From the NCBI GenBank assembly GCA_027492675.1, contig JAPUEI010000029.1, positions 41,764 through 105,763 of the forward strand: a stretch of DNA of 64,000 nt, in the 5' to 3' direction. This document shows positions 8,070 to 17,776 of this stretch, one piece after another; within the stretch, counting starts at the first letter, position 1; each line of letters starts with the position of its first letter. The notes beneath the pieces are model-generated. The model was not told where the DNA came from. It was given only the letters and a program-made list of their open reading frames with translations, and did not search any database. The translations under genes were made by a program, and so were the position numbers. Source of the stretch: Propionibacteriaceae bacterium (GTDB lineage Bacteria; Actinomycetota; Actinomycetes; Propionibacteriales; Propionibacteriaceae).

Positions 8070-8492
8070 ATGGACGCACACGAACTGCTCCGCGGCGCTG
8101 GGTGGGCGATCGGGAGATCGGTCGATATCAGCACGGACATCGCCGACCTTGCGAGGGCCGGATTCTCCGTCACACCTGCCGCCGAGGCCTTCTTGCGCGA
8201 GTACAACGGCCTTGAGATCCACTCCGAGACCACGACGACCCCATTGCTGATCGACGGCTCGTACGTCGCGCGGACGACGGTCGTTGAGTGGTGCGAGGCC
8301 TATTCCGCTGCTGTCGGCTCCACGCTTGTCCCGGTCGGCGAGTACTCCCACATGGTGCTGTACATAGATGCCGAAGGAGGCCTCTGGGGCGCCTACGACA
8401 ACGTCTTCGGGCGAGGCGGGGACACGCTCGCCGACGTCGTACAGGGCCTGTTCCTCGAACCGAAATGGACGTTCGATCGGCGCCTCGAGTGA
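8070..8492 (+). CDS. SUKH-3 immunity protein
   Basis: 140 aa. SUKH-3 signatures: GAGWAIGR (about residues 9-16), the PAAEAFLREYNGLEI run (about 46-60), VEWCEAYSAAVGSTLVPVGE (about 80-99) and a final GDTLADVVQGLF. SUKH proteins neutralise diverse nuclease and deaminase toxins by binding them in the cytosol. It starts 11 bp after the deaminase with its own AAAGGA Shine-Dalgarno. It is the last gene of the module. Confidence 0.8.
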   Translation: MDAHELLRGAGWAIGRSVDISTDIADLARAGFSVTPAAEAFLREYNGLEIHSETTTTPLLIDGSYVARTTVVEWCEAYSAAVGSTLVPVGEYSHMVLYIDAEGGLWGAYDNVFGRGGDTLADVVQGLFLEPKWTFDRRLE

Positions 8493-8792
8493 CGACTCGT
8501 GACACTCCAGCCGTGGGCGACGGTGCCTGAGGCCTCGGTCGCCCAGCCTGTTCGCGCGGTTCGATCGTCCCTGCAACCCCTCGAACCGTTTCAAACTAGT
8601 TTGACGTCTAACGATTTGGTAACGACTCGAGGACCCCGGAGGGCTTCAGGGAGGTGCGCTGACGCCGGCCACCGGAGGGCCATCCAGTCAGAGCCATCAG
8701 GCCCGAGGCACCGCGCTGAGTGGATCAGAGGCCACCGAACCCTGGGCGCGCCAACAGACGCCTGACAAGGGATGACGGTGAAGAAGAAGATC
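8493..8792. other. 300-bp gap with a 14-bp palindrome
   Basis: No ORF here has coding character. The only notable element is the perfect palindrome TCAAACTAGTTTGA at 8591-8604, in a locally AT-richer patch. The minus-strand tRNA-Arg transcript would end in this gap, but no clear intrinsic terminator was seen. Confidence 0.5.
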
Positions 8793-8868
8793 TGGCGCGC
8801 TCGGAGGGACTCGAACCCCCAACCTGCTGATCCGTAGTCAGCTGCTCTATCCATTGAGCCACGAGCGC
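8793..8868 (-). tRNA. tRNA-Arg (anticodon ACG)
   Basis: Cloverleaf on the minus strand: acceptor GCGCTCG pairs with CGAGCGC, the anticodon stem GCTGA/TCAGC encloses the loop CTACGGA (anticodon ACG), and the T-arm has TTCGAGT. Discriminator G is followed by an encoded CCA. A possible promoter upstream on the minus strand is TTGGAC (8918-8913), a 19-bp spacer and TAGACT (8893-8888). Confidence 0.95.
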
Positions 8869-9050
8869 TTGGTTGAACCGAGAGTTGAGTCTAGCCCACA
8901 GCCCTCGTGACCGTCCAAACCGATCCCGAGGCAAGCGTTTACCCTTGTCAGGACGTATAACCCGGACGGCTCTCCCTCGTCAAGAGCATCGATTCTGCGG
9001 GTCTACGCTTCTGAATGTCCCCTCACAGCCGAGGAAAATCGGAGGCTCAG

Positions 9051-10886
9051 ATGACCACCAACCCGATCACCGTCAACGCCCCAGCAGAGGCGCCCGCAGA
9101 CCTCGTGGCCTGGGTCGAGCAGGTCGCGTCGCTGACCACGCCCGACACCATCTACTGGTGCGACGGGTCCATTGAGGAGCGTGACGGGCTCTACGCCCAG
9201 ATGGTCGCCTCGGGCACGTTCATCAAGCTGAACCCGGACAAGCGTCCCGACAGCTACCTGGCCCGCTCGCTGCCGTCCGACGTGGCCCGGGTCGAGTCTC
9301 GTACCTTCATCTGCTCCGAGAAGGAGGAGGATGCAGGCCCCACGAACAACTGGGCCGATCCCGCGCAGATGAAGGAGACCCTCAAGGGCGTCTTCGACGG
9401 CTCCATGCGCGGTCGCACGATGTACGTCATCCCCTTCTCCATGGGGCCCCTCGGCGGCAACATCTCGCGTCTCGGCATCGAGATCACCGACAGCCCGTAC
9501 GTCGTGGCCAACATGCGCATCATGACCCGCATCGGCACCGACGCCCTCACGCTCATCGCCGAGACCGGCGAGTTCATCCCCGCAGTCCACTCCGTCGGCT
9601 ACCCGCTGGTCGACGCGCTCGGCAACGCGCGCCCCGACGTCACCTGGCCTTGCAACGACGACAAGTACATCACCCACTTCCCCGAGACCAAGGAGATCTG
9701 GTCGTACGGGTCCGGCTACGGCGGCAACGCGCTGCTGGGCAAGAAGTGCTACGCGCTGCGCATCGCCTCGGTCCTCGCCCGCGACGAGGGCTGGCTGGCC
9801 GAGCACATGCTGGTGCTCAAGATCACGGGCCCGGACGGCCGCGTCTACCACCTCACGGCTGCGTTCCCGAGCGCCTGCGGCAAGACGAACCTCGCCATGC
9901 TCCGGCCGACGATCCCCGGCTGGACCGTCGAGACGGTCGGCGACGACATCGCCTGGATGCGTCCCGGACCGGACGGCCGTCTGTACGCGATCAACCCCGA
10001 GGCCGGCTTCTTCGGCGTCGCGCCGATGACCTCGCTGAAGACCAACCCGACCGCGCTGCTCGCGCTCGACCACGACGTGATCTTCACCAACGTGGCGCTC
10101 ACCGACGACGGCGACATCTGGTGGGAGGGCATGACCGACGAGGTCCCCGCCCACCTCATCGACTGGCAGGGCAACGACTGGACGCCCGAGTCCACGACCC
10201 CGGCCGCCCACCCGAACAGCCGCTTCACGGTCCGCGCCGACCAGGCGTCGTCCATCGCCGCGGACTGGGAGGACCCGGCCGGCGTGCCGATCGACGTCAT
10301 CCTGTTCGGTGGCCGCCGCGCGACCAACATCCCGCTGATCTCCGAGTCGTACGACTGGGAGCACGGCGTCTTCGTCGGCGCGACCGTGGCCTCGGAGCAG
10401 ACGGCTGCCGCCGAAGGCACGGTCGGCGCCCTGCGTCGCGATCCGTTCGCCATGCTGCCGTTCTGCGGCTACAACATGGCCGACTACTGGGCGCACTGGC
10501 TCGAGGTCGGCAAGTCACTCGGGGACAAGGCGCCGAAGATCTTCCAGGTGAACTGGTTCCGCAAGGACGCGGACGGCTCGTACCTATGGCCGGGCTTCGG
10601 CGAGAACTCCCGTCCGATCGAGTGGGCCCTTCGCCGCATCAACGGCGAGGTCGGCGCGGTCGACGCCATCAGCGGCCGCATCCCGGCCGCCGGTGACCTC
10701 AACGTCGAAGGCCTCGACATGGACGAGACGGACATCGCCAAGTTGTTCGCCTTCGACAACGACGCCTGGTCCGCCGAGGCCGACGTCACGGCCGAGTACT
10801 TCTCGCAGTTCGGCGAGCACGCCCCTGCCGAGCTGTACGGACAGCTGGACAAGCTGAAGGCACGGATCGCCGCCCACGAGGGCTGA
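9051..10886 (+). CDS. pckG: Phosphoenolpyruvate carboxykinase (GTP)
   Basis: 611 aa, the normal length for GTP-PEPCK. The kinase P-loop [13 protein letters not shown] lies near residues 271-283, followed by the metal-binding GDDIAWMR near 297, and FGGRR lies near residue 420. It interconverts oxaloacetate and PEP with GTP/GDP in the cytosol and controls gluconeogenic flux. The ATG at 9051, after GGAGG, was preferred to an in-frame ATG 36 bp upstream. It is monocistronic, flanked by tRNAs, and ends in a clear hairpin terminator. Confidence 0.97.
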   Translation: MTTNPITVNAPAEAPADLVAWVEQVASLTTPDTIYWCDGSIEERDGLYAQMVASGTFIKLNPDKRPDSYLARSLPSDVARVESRTFICSEKEEDAGPTNNWADPAQMKETLKGVFDGSMRGRTMYVIPFSMGPLGGNISRLGIEITDSPYVVANMRIMTRIGTDALTLIAETGEFIPAVHSVGYPLVDALGNARPDVTWPCNDDKYITHFPETKEIWSYGSGYGGNALLGKKCYALRIASVLARDEGWLAEHMLVLKITGPDGRVYHLTAAFPSACGKTNLAMLRPTIPGWTVETVGDDIAWMRPGPDGRLYAINPEAGFFGVAPMTSLKTNPTALLALDHDVIFTNVALTDDGDIWWEGMTDEVPAHLIDWQGNDWTPESTTPAAHPNSRFTVRADQASSIAADWEDPAGVPIDVILFGGRRATNIPLISESYDWEHGVFVGATVASEQTAAAEGTVGALRRDPFAMLPFCGYNMADYWAHWLEVGKSLGDKAPKIFQVNWFRKDADGSYLWPGFGENSRPIEWALRRINGEVGAVDAISGRIPAAGDLNVEGLDMDETDIAKLFAFDNDAWSAEADVTAEYFSQFGEHAPAELYGQLDKLKARIAAHEG

Positions 10887-10902
10887 TCCCCCAAAGACCG
10901 AG

Positions 10903-10928
10903 GGCCTCCCGTTGCCAGGCGGGAGGCC
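10903..10928 (+). terminator. pckG terminator
   Basis: A 9-bp perfect stem (GGCCTCCCG / CGGGAGGCC) with an 8-nt loop starts 17 bp after the pckG stop. Only a short T-run follows, which is usual for high-GC actinobacteria. Confidence 0.75.
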
Positions 10929-10968
10929 TTCGTCATGCAGGAGGCGCGCGCACGCCTCGTACAACGAC

Positions 10969-11001
10969 TGACGGCCCCGACTCGATGAGTCGGGGCCGTC
11001 A
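10969..11001. terminator. Bidirectional hairpin between pckG and tRNA-Ser
   Basis: A perfect 15-bp stem (TGACGGCCCCGACTC / GAGTCGGGGCCGTCA) has a 3-nt GAT loop. It lies 5 bp beyond the 3' end of the minus-strand tRNA-Ser and about 80 bp after pckG, so it can stop transcription from either side. Confidence 0.75.
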
Positions 11002-11005
11002 CGTC

Positions 11006-11099
11006 TGGCGGAGGCGGCGAGATTTGAACTCGCGATGGGATTTGTGTCCCAAACCCGCTTAGCAGGCGGGCGCCATAGACCGTACTAGGCGACGCCTCC
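11006..11099 (-). tRNA. tRNA-Ser (anticodon GCT)
   Basis: Minus strand, 94 nt including an encoded CCA. Acceptor GGAGGCG/CGCCTCC, anticodon stem CCCGC/GCGGG around CTGCTAA (GCT), a long variable arm typical of class II tRNAs, and T-arm TTCAAAT. Confidence 0.95.
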
Positions 11100-11225
11100 A
11101 GATGCCTGAGAAATGCTACCGGTAGGCACCACCGCTCACCAACTGGCTACCACCCGCACCCGGAGCGCCCGCGACCCGGGCCACCGCCGTACGATGACAG
11201 GCACTGTCCCCCCCGGAGGTACACC

Positions 11226-12971
11226 ATGTCGGATGAGCCGAGGCGTGGCATCGCCCCGCATGCCGAGCCCGAGCGTCCCAGCGAGGTGGCCTCGGTCCCC
11301 GACCACCCCAGCGGCCCCTCCCGAGCATGGACGGAAGCCACCCGACCGTACGAGACGCGGCCGGACACCGAGCCGACGTCGGCCACGCCGGCGTACCGCC
11401 CGGCGGCCACCCCGGCCTGGTACCCACCGCTGCCCGACTCGGAGCCCCGCCCAGCGCTCGCCGACTTCCCCCCGGCCCAGCCCGTTGACGACGCTCAGCC
11501 CGCCCCGTACAGCCCGGCCCAGCTGTCGATCTTCGCCTCACCTCCTCCCCACCTTCCGCCGGCCCCTGCCGCCACTCCGGCCGACCCGGCCTTGTCCGGG
11601 GAGCTGGCACGGCATTCCACCGAACCCCGCGCGTCCACAGGGGGATCATTCGGCGGCGCACTCGGCTGGACGATCGCAGGCACCCTCGTGCCCGGCATCG
11701 GGCTGATCCGCGGTCGCCGACCCGTCGTGGGGATCCTGACGCTGCTCGCGTTCCTCGCGCTGGCCGGAGGCGTCGGCTATCTGCTGTACGAACGGCACCT
11801 GGCCGTCCGCGTCGCGATGAACCCCGGCGCCGCCATCATCATCGCCGCAGCCTGCGCGATGCTCGCGGTTCTCGTAGCGGGCATGGTGCTCGCCACGTAC
11901 ATCGCCAACCGGCCGACGAGGGTCCGCGGTGGCCAGCGGGTGCTGGGCGGCCTCGTGGTCGCCCTGCTGTGCTTCGCCGTCAGCGCCCCCCTCGCTGTCG
12001 GGTCGGCGGTCAGCTACAGCCAAGCCCGCCTGGTCAGCACGCTGTTCGCGAGCAGCGCCAGCGCTACCCGCCCGACCATCGTCGTGGGCCCGACCAACGA
12101 CCTGTGGTCCCAGACCCCACGGATCAACGTGCTGCTGCTCAGCGGAACCGGGGGCACCACCGACTCGATGATCGTGGCCAGCATCGACACGGCAACCGGG
12201 AACACGGTGCTGATCTCGGTGCCGCGCACGATCGCGAAGCTCCCGTTCCCCGAGTCGTCGCCGCTCCGGACGTACTTCCCGGACGGCTATTGGGACGGCG
12301 TGAGCGCTCAGAACCCGGCGTCGTACGCCAGCAGCATGTGGTCGACGCTGCCGTCCAAGGTCCCCGCGAACGCTCTCGGCACGACGTCCAACCTCGGCGC
12401 CGACGCGCTGAAACTCGCCATCGGCGAGGCCCTCGGGCTGCGGATCGACTACTACGTGTACGCCGACCTGGCCACCCTGTACACGCTTCTCGATGCCCTG
12501 GGCGGCGTCACCCTCAACGTCACCAGCCCCATCCCCGCAGGGGCCTCGGCCGCGGTGAACGCCGGTGCGGGACGCCAACTCGACGCGAACCAGACCCTCG
12601 CGTACGCCTGGTCCGGCTCCTCGGACGCCGAGCTCATGCTGCGCCAGCGCTGCGTCATTGACGCGGTGATGACGCAGATCGGCCCGCTCACCGTGCTGCG
12701 CTACGCCGGCATCGCCAAAGCCGGGGCCACCGCTCGGACGGACGTGCCGCAGAGCATGTTGGCGATGTTGACGGAGCTGGCTGTACGGGTGCGGCGGGGT
12801 CAGGTCACCAGCCTGCAGTTCACTCCCGGCGCGAACGGGTTCGACGCGGCCAACCCGTCGTTCGCGACGATGCGTCAGCAGGTCTCGGCTGCCGTCGCCG
12901 GATCCGTCGACGCCACCTCTGCCAAGTCCTCGCCCGCCATACCGATCAGGCAGGCCTGCGCCTACTCCTGA
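11226..12971 (+). CDS. LytR-CpsA-Psr (LCP) family cell-wall ligase
   Basis: 581 aa. Residues 1-135 are a Pro/Ala-rich cytosolic region. Hydrophobic segments follow between about 140 and 275. The extracellular LCP domain begins near 295 (INVLLLSGTGG) and includes DSMIVASIDTATGNTVLISVPR and the basic Arg that binds the polyprenyl pyrophosphate. LCP enzymes attach wall polymers from lipid carriers to peptidoglycan. GGAGG precedes the ATG. Having several membrane spans before the LCP domain is unusual, since one is typical. Confidence 0.85.
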   Translation: MSDEPRRGIAPHAEPERPSEVASVPDHPSGPSRAWTEATRPYETRPDTEPTSATPAYRPAATPAWYPPLPDSEPRPALADFPPAQPVDDAQPAPYSPAQLSIFASPPPHLPPAPAATPADPALSGELARHSTEPRASTGGSFGGALGWTIAGTLVPGIGLIRGRRPVVGILTLLAFLALAGGVGYLLYERHLAVRVAMNPGAAIIIAAACAMLAVLVAGMVLATYIANRPTRVRGGQRVLGGLVVALLCFAVSAPLAVGSAVSYSQARLVSTLFASSASATRPTIVVGPTNDLWSQTPRINVLLLSGTGGTTDSMIVASIDTATGNTVLISVPRTIAKLPFPESSPLRTYFPDGYWDGVSAQNPASYASSMWSTLPSKVPANALGTTSNLGADALKLAIGEALGLRIDYYVYADLATLYTLLDALGGVTLNVTSPIPAGASAAVNAGAGRQLDANQTLAYAWSGSSDAELMLRQRCVIDAVMTQIGPLTVLRYAGIAKAGATARTDVPQSMLAMLTELAVRVRRGQVTSLQFTPGANGFDAANPSFATMRQQVSAAVAGSVDATSAKSSPAIPIRQACAYS

Positions 12972-12975
12972 CCGC

Positions 12976-13407
12976 TCAGCGCGGCACCACCCCGTACCCC
13001 CGGCTCTTGTCGAGGTAGTGGGCCATGTCGCCCTCGAGCTGGGTGACGTCGCGTCCGACAAGGAGCGTGCGCCGGTCGTGGTCGTGGTGGAGGGTCAGCT
13101 GGGTGCCGTCGGCGGTGCGCGTGACGCGCGTCACATCCGCCCAGCGGCCGGTGTGATCGCCGGAGCTCGCGTGGATCGCGTACCCCTCCTCGTCGAGGTC
13201 CACCGACACCTTGTAGCGACGCACGCTGCTGACCGTCGCGCCCAGCAGCACGAGCCCGCCGGCCAGGATCAACGCCCCTAGCGACACGATCCAGATGCTG
13301 CCGCCGATCTTGCCGAGCACGACGACGACAGCGCCGACGATCGACAGGATCGCTGACAGCGCGTACGCGCGCAGCGGTTGCACCGGACGCATCACATGCG
13401 TGGTCAT
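12976..13407 (-). CDS. Membrane protein with a PH-like domain
   Basis: 143 aa. Two transmembrane helices (about residues 15-35 and 40-62) precede a C-terminal beta-rich domain (from YKVSVDLDEEGYAIHASSGDH) resembling bacterial PH-like (bPH/YdbT-like) domains. GGAGG precedes the ATG. It is convergent with the LCP gene. Function unknown. Confidence 0.7.
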   Translation of the reverse strand: MTTHVMRPVQPLRAYALSAILSIVGAVVVVLGKIGGSIWIVSLGALILAGGLVLLGATVSSVRRYKVSVDLDEEGYAIHASSGDHTGRWADVTRVTRTADGTQLTLHHDHDRRTLLVGRDVTQLEGDMAHYLDKSRGYGVVPR

Positions 13408-13426
13408 CCCAAACCTCCAGTCCCCG

Positions 13427-13511
13427 CGGCGAGGGTGGGATTTGAACCCACGGGACGTTGCCGCCCGGCCGCTTTCAAGGCGGCTGCACTAGGCCACTAT
13501 GCGACCTCGCC
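13427..13511 (-). tRNA. tRNA-Ser (anticodon TGA)
   Basis: Minus strand, 85 nt to the discriminator G; CCA is not encoded, unlike the other two tRNAs here. Acceptor GGCGAGG/CCTCGCC, an anticodon loop with TGA inside GCCGC-CTTGAAA-GCGGC, a long variable arm, and T-loop TTCAAAT. Confidence 0.95.
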
Positions 13512-13610
13512 AAGCCCGCGGGTTTCCCCGCTGGTCGGCTCATCCTAGTCGGCGGATGAGGTCGTTCGGGCGGTCCGTACGCGGTAGGCGACCTGTGACA
13601 GGCTGTGGAC

Positions 13611-14582
13611 ATGCGCGCCGTCGACGTCATCGAACCTGGTGGTCCAGAACAGCTCACCGTCACCGACCTGCCCGATCCTGTCGTAGGCCCAGGCGAGGTG
13701 CTGGTACGGGTCGTGGCCGCGGGCGTCAACCGCGCCGATCTGCTCCAGCGTCAAGGCTTCTACCCACCGCCCCCGGGCATCTCGACGGTGATCGGGCTCG
13801 AGGTGTCGGGCCACGTCGAAGCGGTGGGATCTGAGGTCGAGGGCTGGGCGATAGGCGACGACGTGGTCGCGCTGCTCGCCGGCGGCGGCTACGCGGAGCT
13901 CGCGGTCGTACCGGCCGGCCAATGCTGCAGACCGCCCTCCGGGGTGGACCTCGTGACCGCTGGCGCGCTGCTCGAGGTGGCGGCGACCGTGGTCTCCAAC
14001 CTGTCGCGCGTCGGCTACGCGGATGGCGAGACGTTCCTGGTCCACGGCGGCGCCGGCGGCATCGGCGCGTTCGCGATCCAGTACGTAAAGGCGCGTGGCG
14101 GTCGCGTCCTCACCACCGCTGGGTCTCCCGAGAAGCTGGAACAGTGCCGAGCGCTGGGCGCAGACGTGGCGATCGACTACCACGAGGACTGGGCAGCCGC
14201 CGTGAAGGAGGCGACGGGGGGACGCGGCGTCGACGTGCTGCTCGACGTCATGGGCGCGAAGTACCTCGAGGCCAACGTCGCGTCCCTGGCCCGCAATGGT
14301 CGGCTCGTCGTCATCGGGCTTCAAGGCGGCCGCAAGGGCACGCTCGACCTGAACGCGCTGCTGACCAAGAATGCGCTCGTCACCGCCACCTCGCTGCGGT
14401 TCAGCCCTCCCGACCGCAAGGCCGAGATCGTGGCGATGGTCGCGCGCGAGGTCTGGCCGCTGTACGAGTCGGGGCAGATCGAACTGCCGGCCGTACGACA
14501 GTTCGCGCTCGACGATGTACGGGCGGCACACGAGTGGCTCGGCTCCGGCTCCGCCAGCGGCAAGGCCGTGCTCGTCGTCTGA
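13611..14582 (+). CDS. NAD(P)H quinone oxidoreductase (PIG3 family)
   Basis: 323 aa. GroES-like N-domain with PGEVLVRVVAAGVNRADLLQ (about 26-45) followed by RQGFYPPPPG, the hallmark of PIG3/TIGR02824 quinone reductases, and a Rossmann motif HGGAGGIG near 147. The catalytic zinc ligands are absent. The ATG at 13611 was chosen over the GTG two codons upstream. It is the second MDR-type quinone reductase of the window, after the one at 5107. Confidence 0.9.
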   Translation: MRAVDVIEPGGPEQLTVTDLPDPVVGPGEVLVRVVAAGVNRADLLQRQGFYPPPPGISTVIGLEVSGHVEAVGSEVEGWAIGDDVVALLAGGGYAELAVVPAGQCCRPPSGVDLVTAGALLEVAATVVSNLSRVGYADGETFLVHGGAGGIGAFAIQYVKARGGRVLTTAGSPEKLEQCRALGADVAIDYHEDWAAAVKEATGGRGVDVLLDVMGAKYLEANVASLARNGRLVVIGLQGGRKGTLDLNALLTKNALVTATSLRFSPPDRKAEIVAMVAREVWPLYESGQIELPAVRQFALDDVRAAHEWLGSGSASGKAVLVV

Positions 14583-14668
14583 CACGCCTCGTACGGCGAA
14601 ACAGGCACGCAGCGCCTCCGCGCGATCCCGTACTGTCGGTCAGGGTCCATTGCTGCACAGGGGGTGTC

Positions 14669-15841
14669 GTGTTCGGTCGGTACGACGAGGTGCTGCGTGT
14701 GCCCGCCTTCCGCAAGGCCGAGCTCATCTCACTGCTCGCGCGGATCCCGCAGTACGGGTTCGGCGTCACGCTCACCCTGCACGTGGTCCAGACGCTCGGC
14801 ATGAGCTACACCGCGGCGGGCGTGGTCGCGGCCGTGTACACCGTCGCTGCCGCGATCGCCGCCCCCTGGCGCGGCCGCCTGCTCGACCGGCTCGGTCTGC
14901 GCCGCACCCTGTTGCCCTCGCTCATCATCGTGCCGCTGGTCTGGGGCGTCGCACCGTTCCTGCCGTACTGGCTGCTGATCATCGCCTGCGGCGTCGGTGG
15001 TCTGTTCTCGCTGCCGCTGTTCTCGCTCATCCGCCAGATCGTCGTGGCCGCCTCGCCGCCGGGCGCGCGTCGTACAGCGCTCTCGCTCGACTCCGTCCTC
15101 GTCGAGATCAACTTCATGATCGGGCCACTGCTGGCGATCCTGGCCGTGACGAGCTTCGGCACACGGCGGACGCTGGTCGCGCTGACCGTGCTGAGCTCGC
15201 TCGGCGGCGCGGCGCTCGCGTGGGTGAACCCGCCGCTGATCCCGCCGCGCGAGTCCGGCGATGAGGCCGAGCCTGGCCCCGCGCCCCGCCGTCGCGAATG
15301 GCTCAGCCCCGCCGTGCTCGGCGTGTACGGGGCGGTGCTCTCGGCCGGCATCATCCTGTCCGGCACCGACGTCTCCCTCGTGGCCGCGCTCCGCGGGTTC
15401 GAGCGCACCGACCTGCTCGGGCTCGTCATCACCGTCTGGTGCGCGGGCTCAGCCATCGGCGGGCTCGTGTACGGAGCCATGCACCGCTCGATCCCCTCGC
15501 CCCTGCTGCTGACCGGGTTGGCGGCGCTCACCCTGCCCGTCGCCCTCGCCGGCACCATCCCTGCGGTCTTCGTCATCATGGCGGTGGCCGGGCTCTTCTG
15601 CGCCCCGCTGATCTCGGCGACCGTCGACGAGGTCAGCGGACGCGTGCCCGAGTCCGTCCGCGGCGAAGCCATGGGCTGGCACGGCTCCGCGCTCACCGCC
15701 GGCTCGTCCCTCGGCCCGCCGATCGTCGGGCTGGTGCTCGACACGTACGGCTGGCGGGCCGGGTTCGTGGCGACGGGAAGCATCGGTCTCGTGGTGGCTG
15801 CCATCGTCGTCGTGGTGACCGCTCGGCGTCGCCTGGCCTGA
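14669..15841 (+). CDS. MFS transporter
   Basis: 390 aa with 12 predicted membrane helices. The loop between TM2 and TM3 carries the MFS motif A variant GRLLDRLGLRR (about residue 68), and a charged central loop near 195-210 separates the two halves. The likely start is a GTG at 14669 giving FGRYDEVLRVP; longer upstream extensions run through the previous gene in another frame and are rejected. Substrate unknown; drug/metabolite efflux is typical of this subgroup. Confidence 0.85.
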   Translation: MFGRYDEVLRVPAFRKAELISLLARIPQYGFGVTLTLHVVQTLGMSYTAAGVVAAVYTVAAAIAAPWRGRLLDRLGLRRTLLPSLIIVPLVWGVAPFLPYWLLIIACGVGGLFSLPLFSLIRQIVVAASPPGARRTALSLDSVLVEINFMIGPLLAILAVTSFGTRRTLVALTVLSSLGGAALAWVNPPLIPPRESGDEAEPGPAPRRREWLSPAVLGVYGAVLSAGIILSGTDVSLVAALRGFERTDLLGLVITVWCAGSAIGGLVYGAMHRSIPSPLLLTGLAALTLPVALAGTIPAVFVIMAVAGLFCAPLISATVDEVSGRVPESVRGEAMGWHGSALTAGSSLGPPIVGLVLDTYGWRAGFVATGSIGLVVAAIVVVVTARRRLA

Positions 15842-15847
15842 GTCCGC

Positions 15848-17776
15848 CTAGCTCGTCCAGGCCCTCCAGAGAGCGGCGTACTCCCCGTCGACCTCCAGCA
15901 GCTGCTGGTGGCTGCCCAGCTCGGCGACCCGCCCGTCGATGACGACCGCGATCCGGTCGGCGTCGTGGGCGGTGTGCAGGCGGTGCGCGATCGCCACGAC
16001 CGTACGTCCCGTGAGCAGGGCGTGCATCGAGCCCTCGAGGGTACGAGCCGTGCGCGGATCGATCAGCGAGGTGGCCTCGTCGAGCACCAGCGTGTGCGGA
16101 TCCGCGACGACGAGTCGCGCAAGCGCCACCTGCTGGGCCTGGGCGGGCGTGAGCTGGTGCTGTCCCGAGCCGACCGTGGTGGCCAGGCCCTCGGGCAGCC
16201 GGTCTATCCAGTCCGTGGCGCCGACGGCGGCCAGCGCCGCTCGTACGTCGTCATCGTCACTGTTCTCCCTTGCCAGCACGATGTTCTCGCGCAGCGTGCC
16301 CACGAACACGTGGTGCTCCTGCGTGACGAGAGCCACCTCTGTGCGCAGCACGGGCAGCGGCAACCGGGTCGCCTCAACCCCGCCGATGCTCACCGATCCT
16401 GCGCGCGGCGCGTTGATGCCGGCGAGGAGACGCCCGAGCGTCGACTTGCCCGAGCCGGACGGACCCACGATCGCCAGCCGCTCGCCAGGTTCGAGATCGA
16501 GCGTGACGCCGTGCAGCACGTCGTGGCCCTCGCGGTACGCGAAGTACAGATCCTTGCCCACCAGACGGTCGCCGGCCGGCAGGTCGTCGCCGGACTCCCG
16601 GTCGGGCGGCACCTGCGCGATGCCGAGCAGGCGGGTCGTCGAGGCGAGCGCCATCTGCAGTCGGTCGAGGATCTGGATCATGTGGTCGATCGGCCCGTAC
16701 AGCTGCTGGCTGTACAGGGCGGCCGCCGTGATCTGGCCCAGCGTGACCAGCCCGTGCGAGTATCCCCAGGTGCCGAGCAGCACGATGCCGATCAGCGGGC
16801 CCTGGAACGCGTAGTCGAGCGTGGTGAACAGCAGGTTGCGCAGCGCCAGCGTGTACCGCTCGGCCTGTCCCGACACGCTCAGGTCGTCGTCCGTACGCGC
16901 CTGTCGCAGCGTCTCGAGCCGCAGCGCCTCGACCGTACGGGCGCCCTCCACCGTTTCGGTCACGCCCGAGTTGATGCGGCTGTACGTGCCGCCCTCCGTG
17001 ATGTAGCCCTTCGTCGCGCGCCGCAGGTACCACCGCACGATGAACACCAGCGCGGCCACGCTCACCAGTGTGGGCACGGCCAACAGCGGCGAGTTCACGG
17101 CCATCGCGCCGAACGACAAGACGATGAGTACGCCTTCGAGGATGAACGAAGGCAGCGCGTCGCGCGCCGCACCGCTCATGGTCTGGACGTCACGGGTCAC
17201 CCTCGTCACGAGGTCGCCCGAGCTGGAGCCCTCGATCCGGGACAGGGGCAGCGCGAGCACGAACCGTACGACCTGCTCGCGCGCCCCCGCGAGCACTCCT
17301 TGGCCGAACACCACGGAGACCCGCTTGGCCACGAAGGTCGTGATGGCCTGTACGACGACGATCGCCGCCACCACGAGGGCGAGCGAGTCGAGCGAGGCCA
17401 GGTCGCCACCACCGGTCGCCGTGTCCACGAGGTTGCCGAGCAGCTTCGGCACGAGGAGCCCCGCGACGGCGGCCAGCACGTTGCCCGCGACGAGCGCGGT
17501 GAACATGCCGCGACGCGTCGAGAGCAGCTCACGGATGAAGGCGACAGCGGCTGAGGACGGGGCAACAGGCAGGCCGCGCACAGGCGTGCGCGAGGACGCG
17601 AAGTAGTCATTGGCGCGCTGCTGGCGCACGAGGTAGCGCTCACGCAGCGCCCGTACCCGGTCAGGCCACGGAGTCCCGCTCATTCTGTACAGGCGGTCCA
17701 GCACCTCAGGCACCGCCGGTTCGTCGGGCTCAGCGCGCCAGGTAGCGGCGGAGGTCGCCAGGAGATCCTCAGACAC
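15848..17776 (-). CDS. ABC exporter half, ATP site competent subunit
   Basis: 642 aa: six-helix transmembrane domain (about 80-380) followed by an ATPase domain. Walker A GPSGSGKST (about 442), Walker B TLVLDE and H-loop AIAHR are intact, but the signature LSGGQ is degenerate (LTPAQ). It overlaps the upstream exporter gene by 8 bp, and the two must form a heterodimer: this subunit's Walker A meets the partner's intact LSGGQ in the one working site. The exported substrate is unknown (drug or peptide/lipid efflux is usual). Confidence 0.92.
   Translation of the reverse strand: MSEDLLATSAATWRAEPDEPAVPEVLDRLYRMSGTPWPDRVRALRERYLVRQQRANDYFASSRTPVRGLPVAPSSAAVAFIRELLSTRRGMFTALVAGNVLAAVAGLLVPKLLGNLVDTATGGGDLASLDSLALVVAAIVVVQAITTFVAKRVSVVFGQGVLAGAREQVVRFVLALPLSRIEGSSSGDLVTRVTRDVQTMSGAARDALPSFILEGVLIVLSFGAMAVNSPLLAVPTLVSVAALVFIVRWYLRRATKGYITEGGTYSRINSGVTETVEGARTVEALRLETLRQARTDDDLSVSGQAERYTLALRNLLFTTLDYAFQGPLIGIVLLGTWGYSHGLVTLGQITAAALYSQQLYGPIDHMIQILDRLQMALASTTRLLGIAQVPPDRESGDDLPAGDRLVGKDLYFAYREGHDVLHGVTLDLEPGERLAIVGPSGSGKSTLGRLLAGINAPRAGSVSIGGVEATRLPLPVLRTEVALVTQEHHVFVGTLRENIVLARENSDDDDVRAALAAVGATDWIDRLPEGLATTVGSGQHQLTPAQAQQVALARLVVADPHTLVLDEATSLIDPRTARTLEGSMHALLTGRTVVAIAHRLHTAHDADRIAVVIDGRVAELGSHQQLLEVDGEYAALWRAWTS

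Noticed and set aside
9003..10496. 497-aa minus-strand ORF opposite pckG
   Set aside because: Antisense shadow of the clear PEP carboxykinase gene.
13922..14668. MFS gene extended upstream to 13922
   Set aside because: The extension overlaps the quinone oxidoreductase in another frame and reads as Arg-rich shadow sequence; membrane-protein character starts only after the GTG at 14669.
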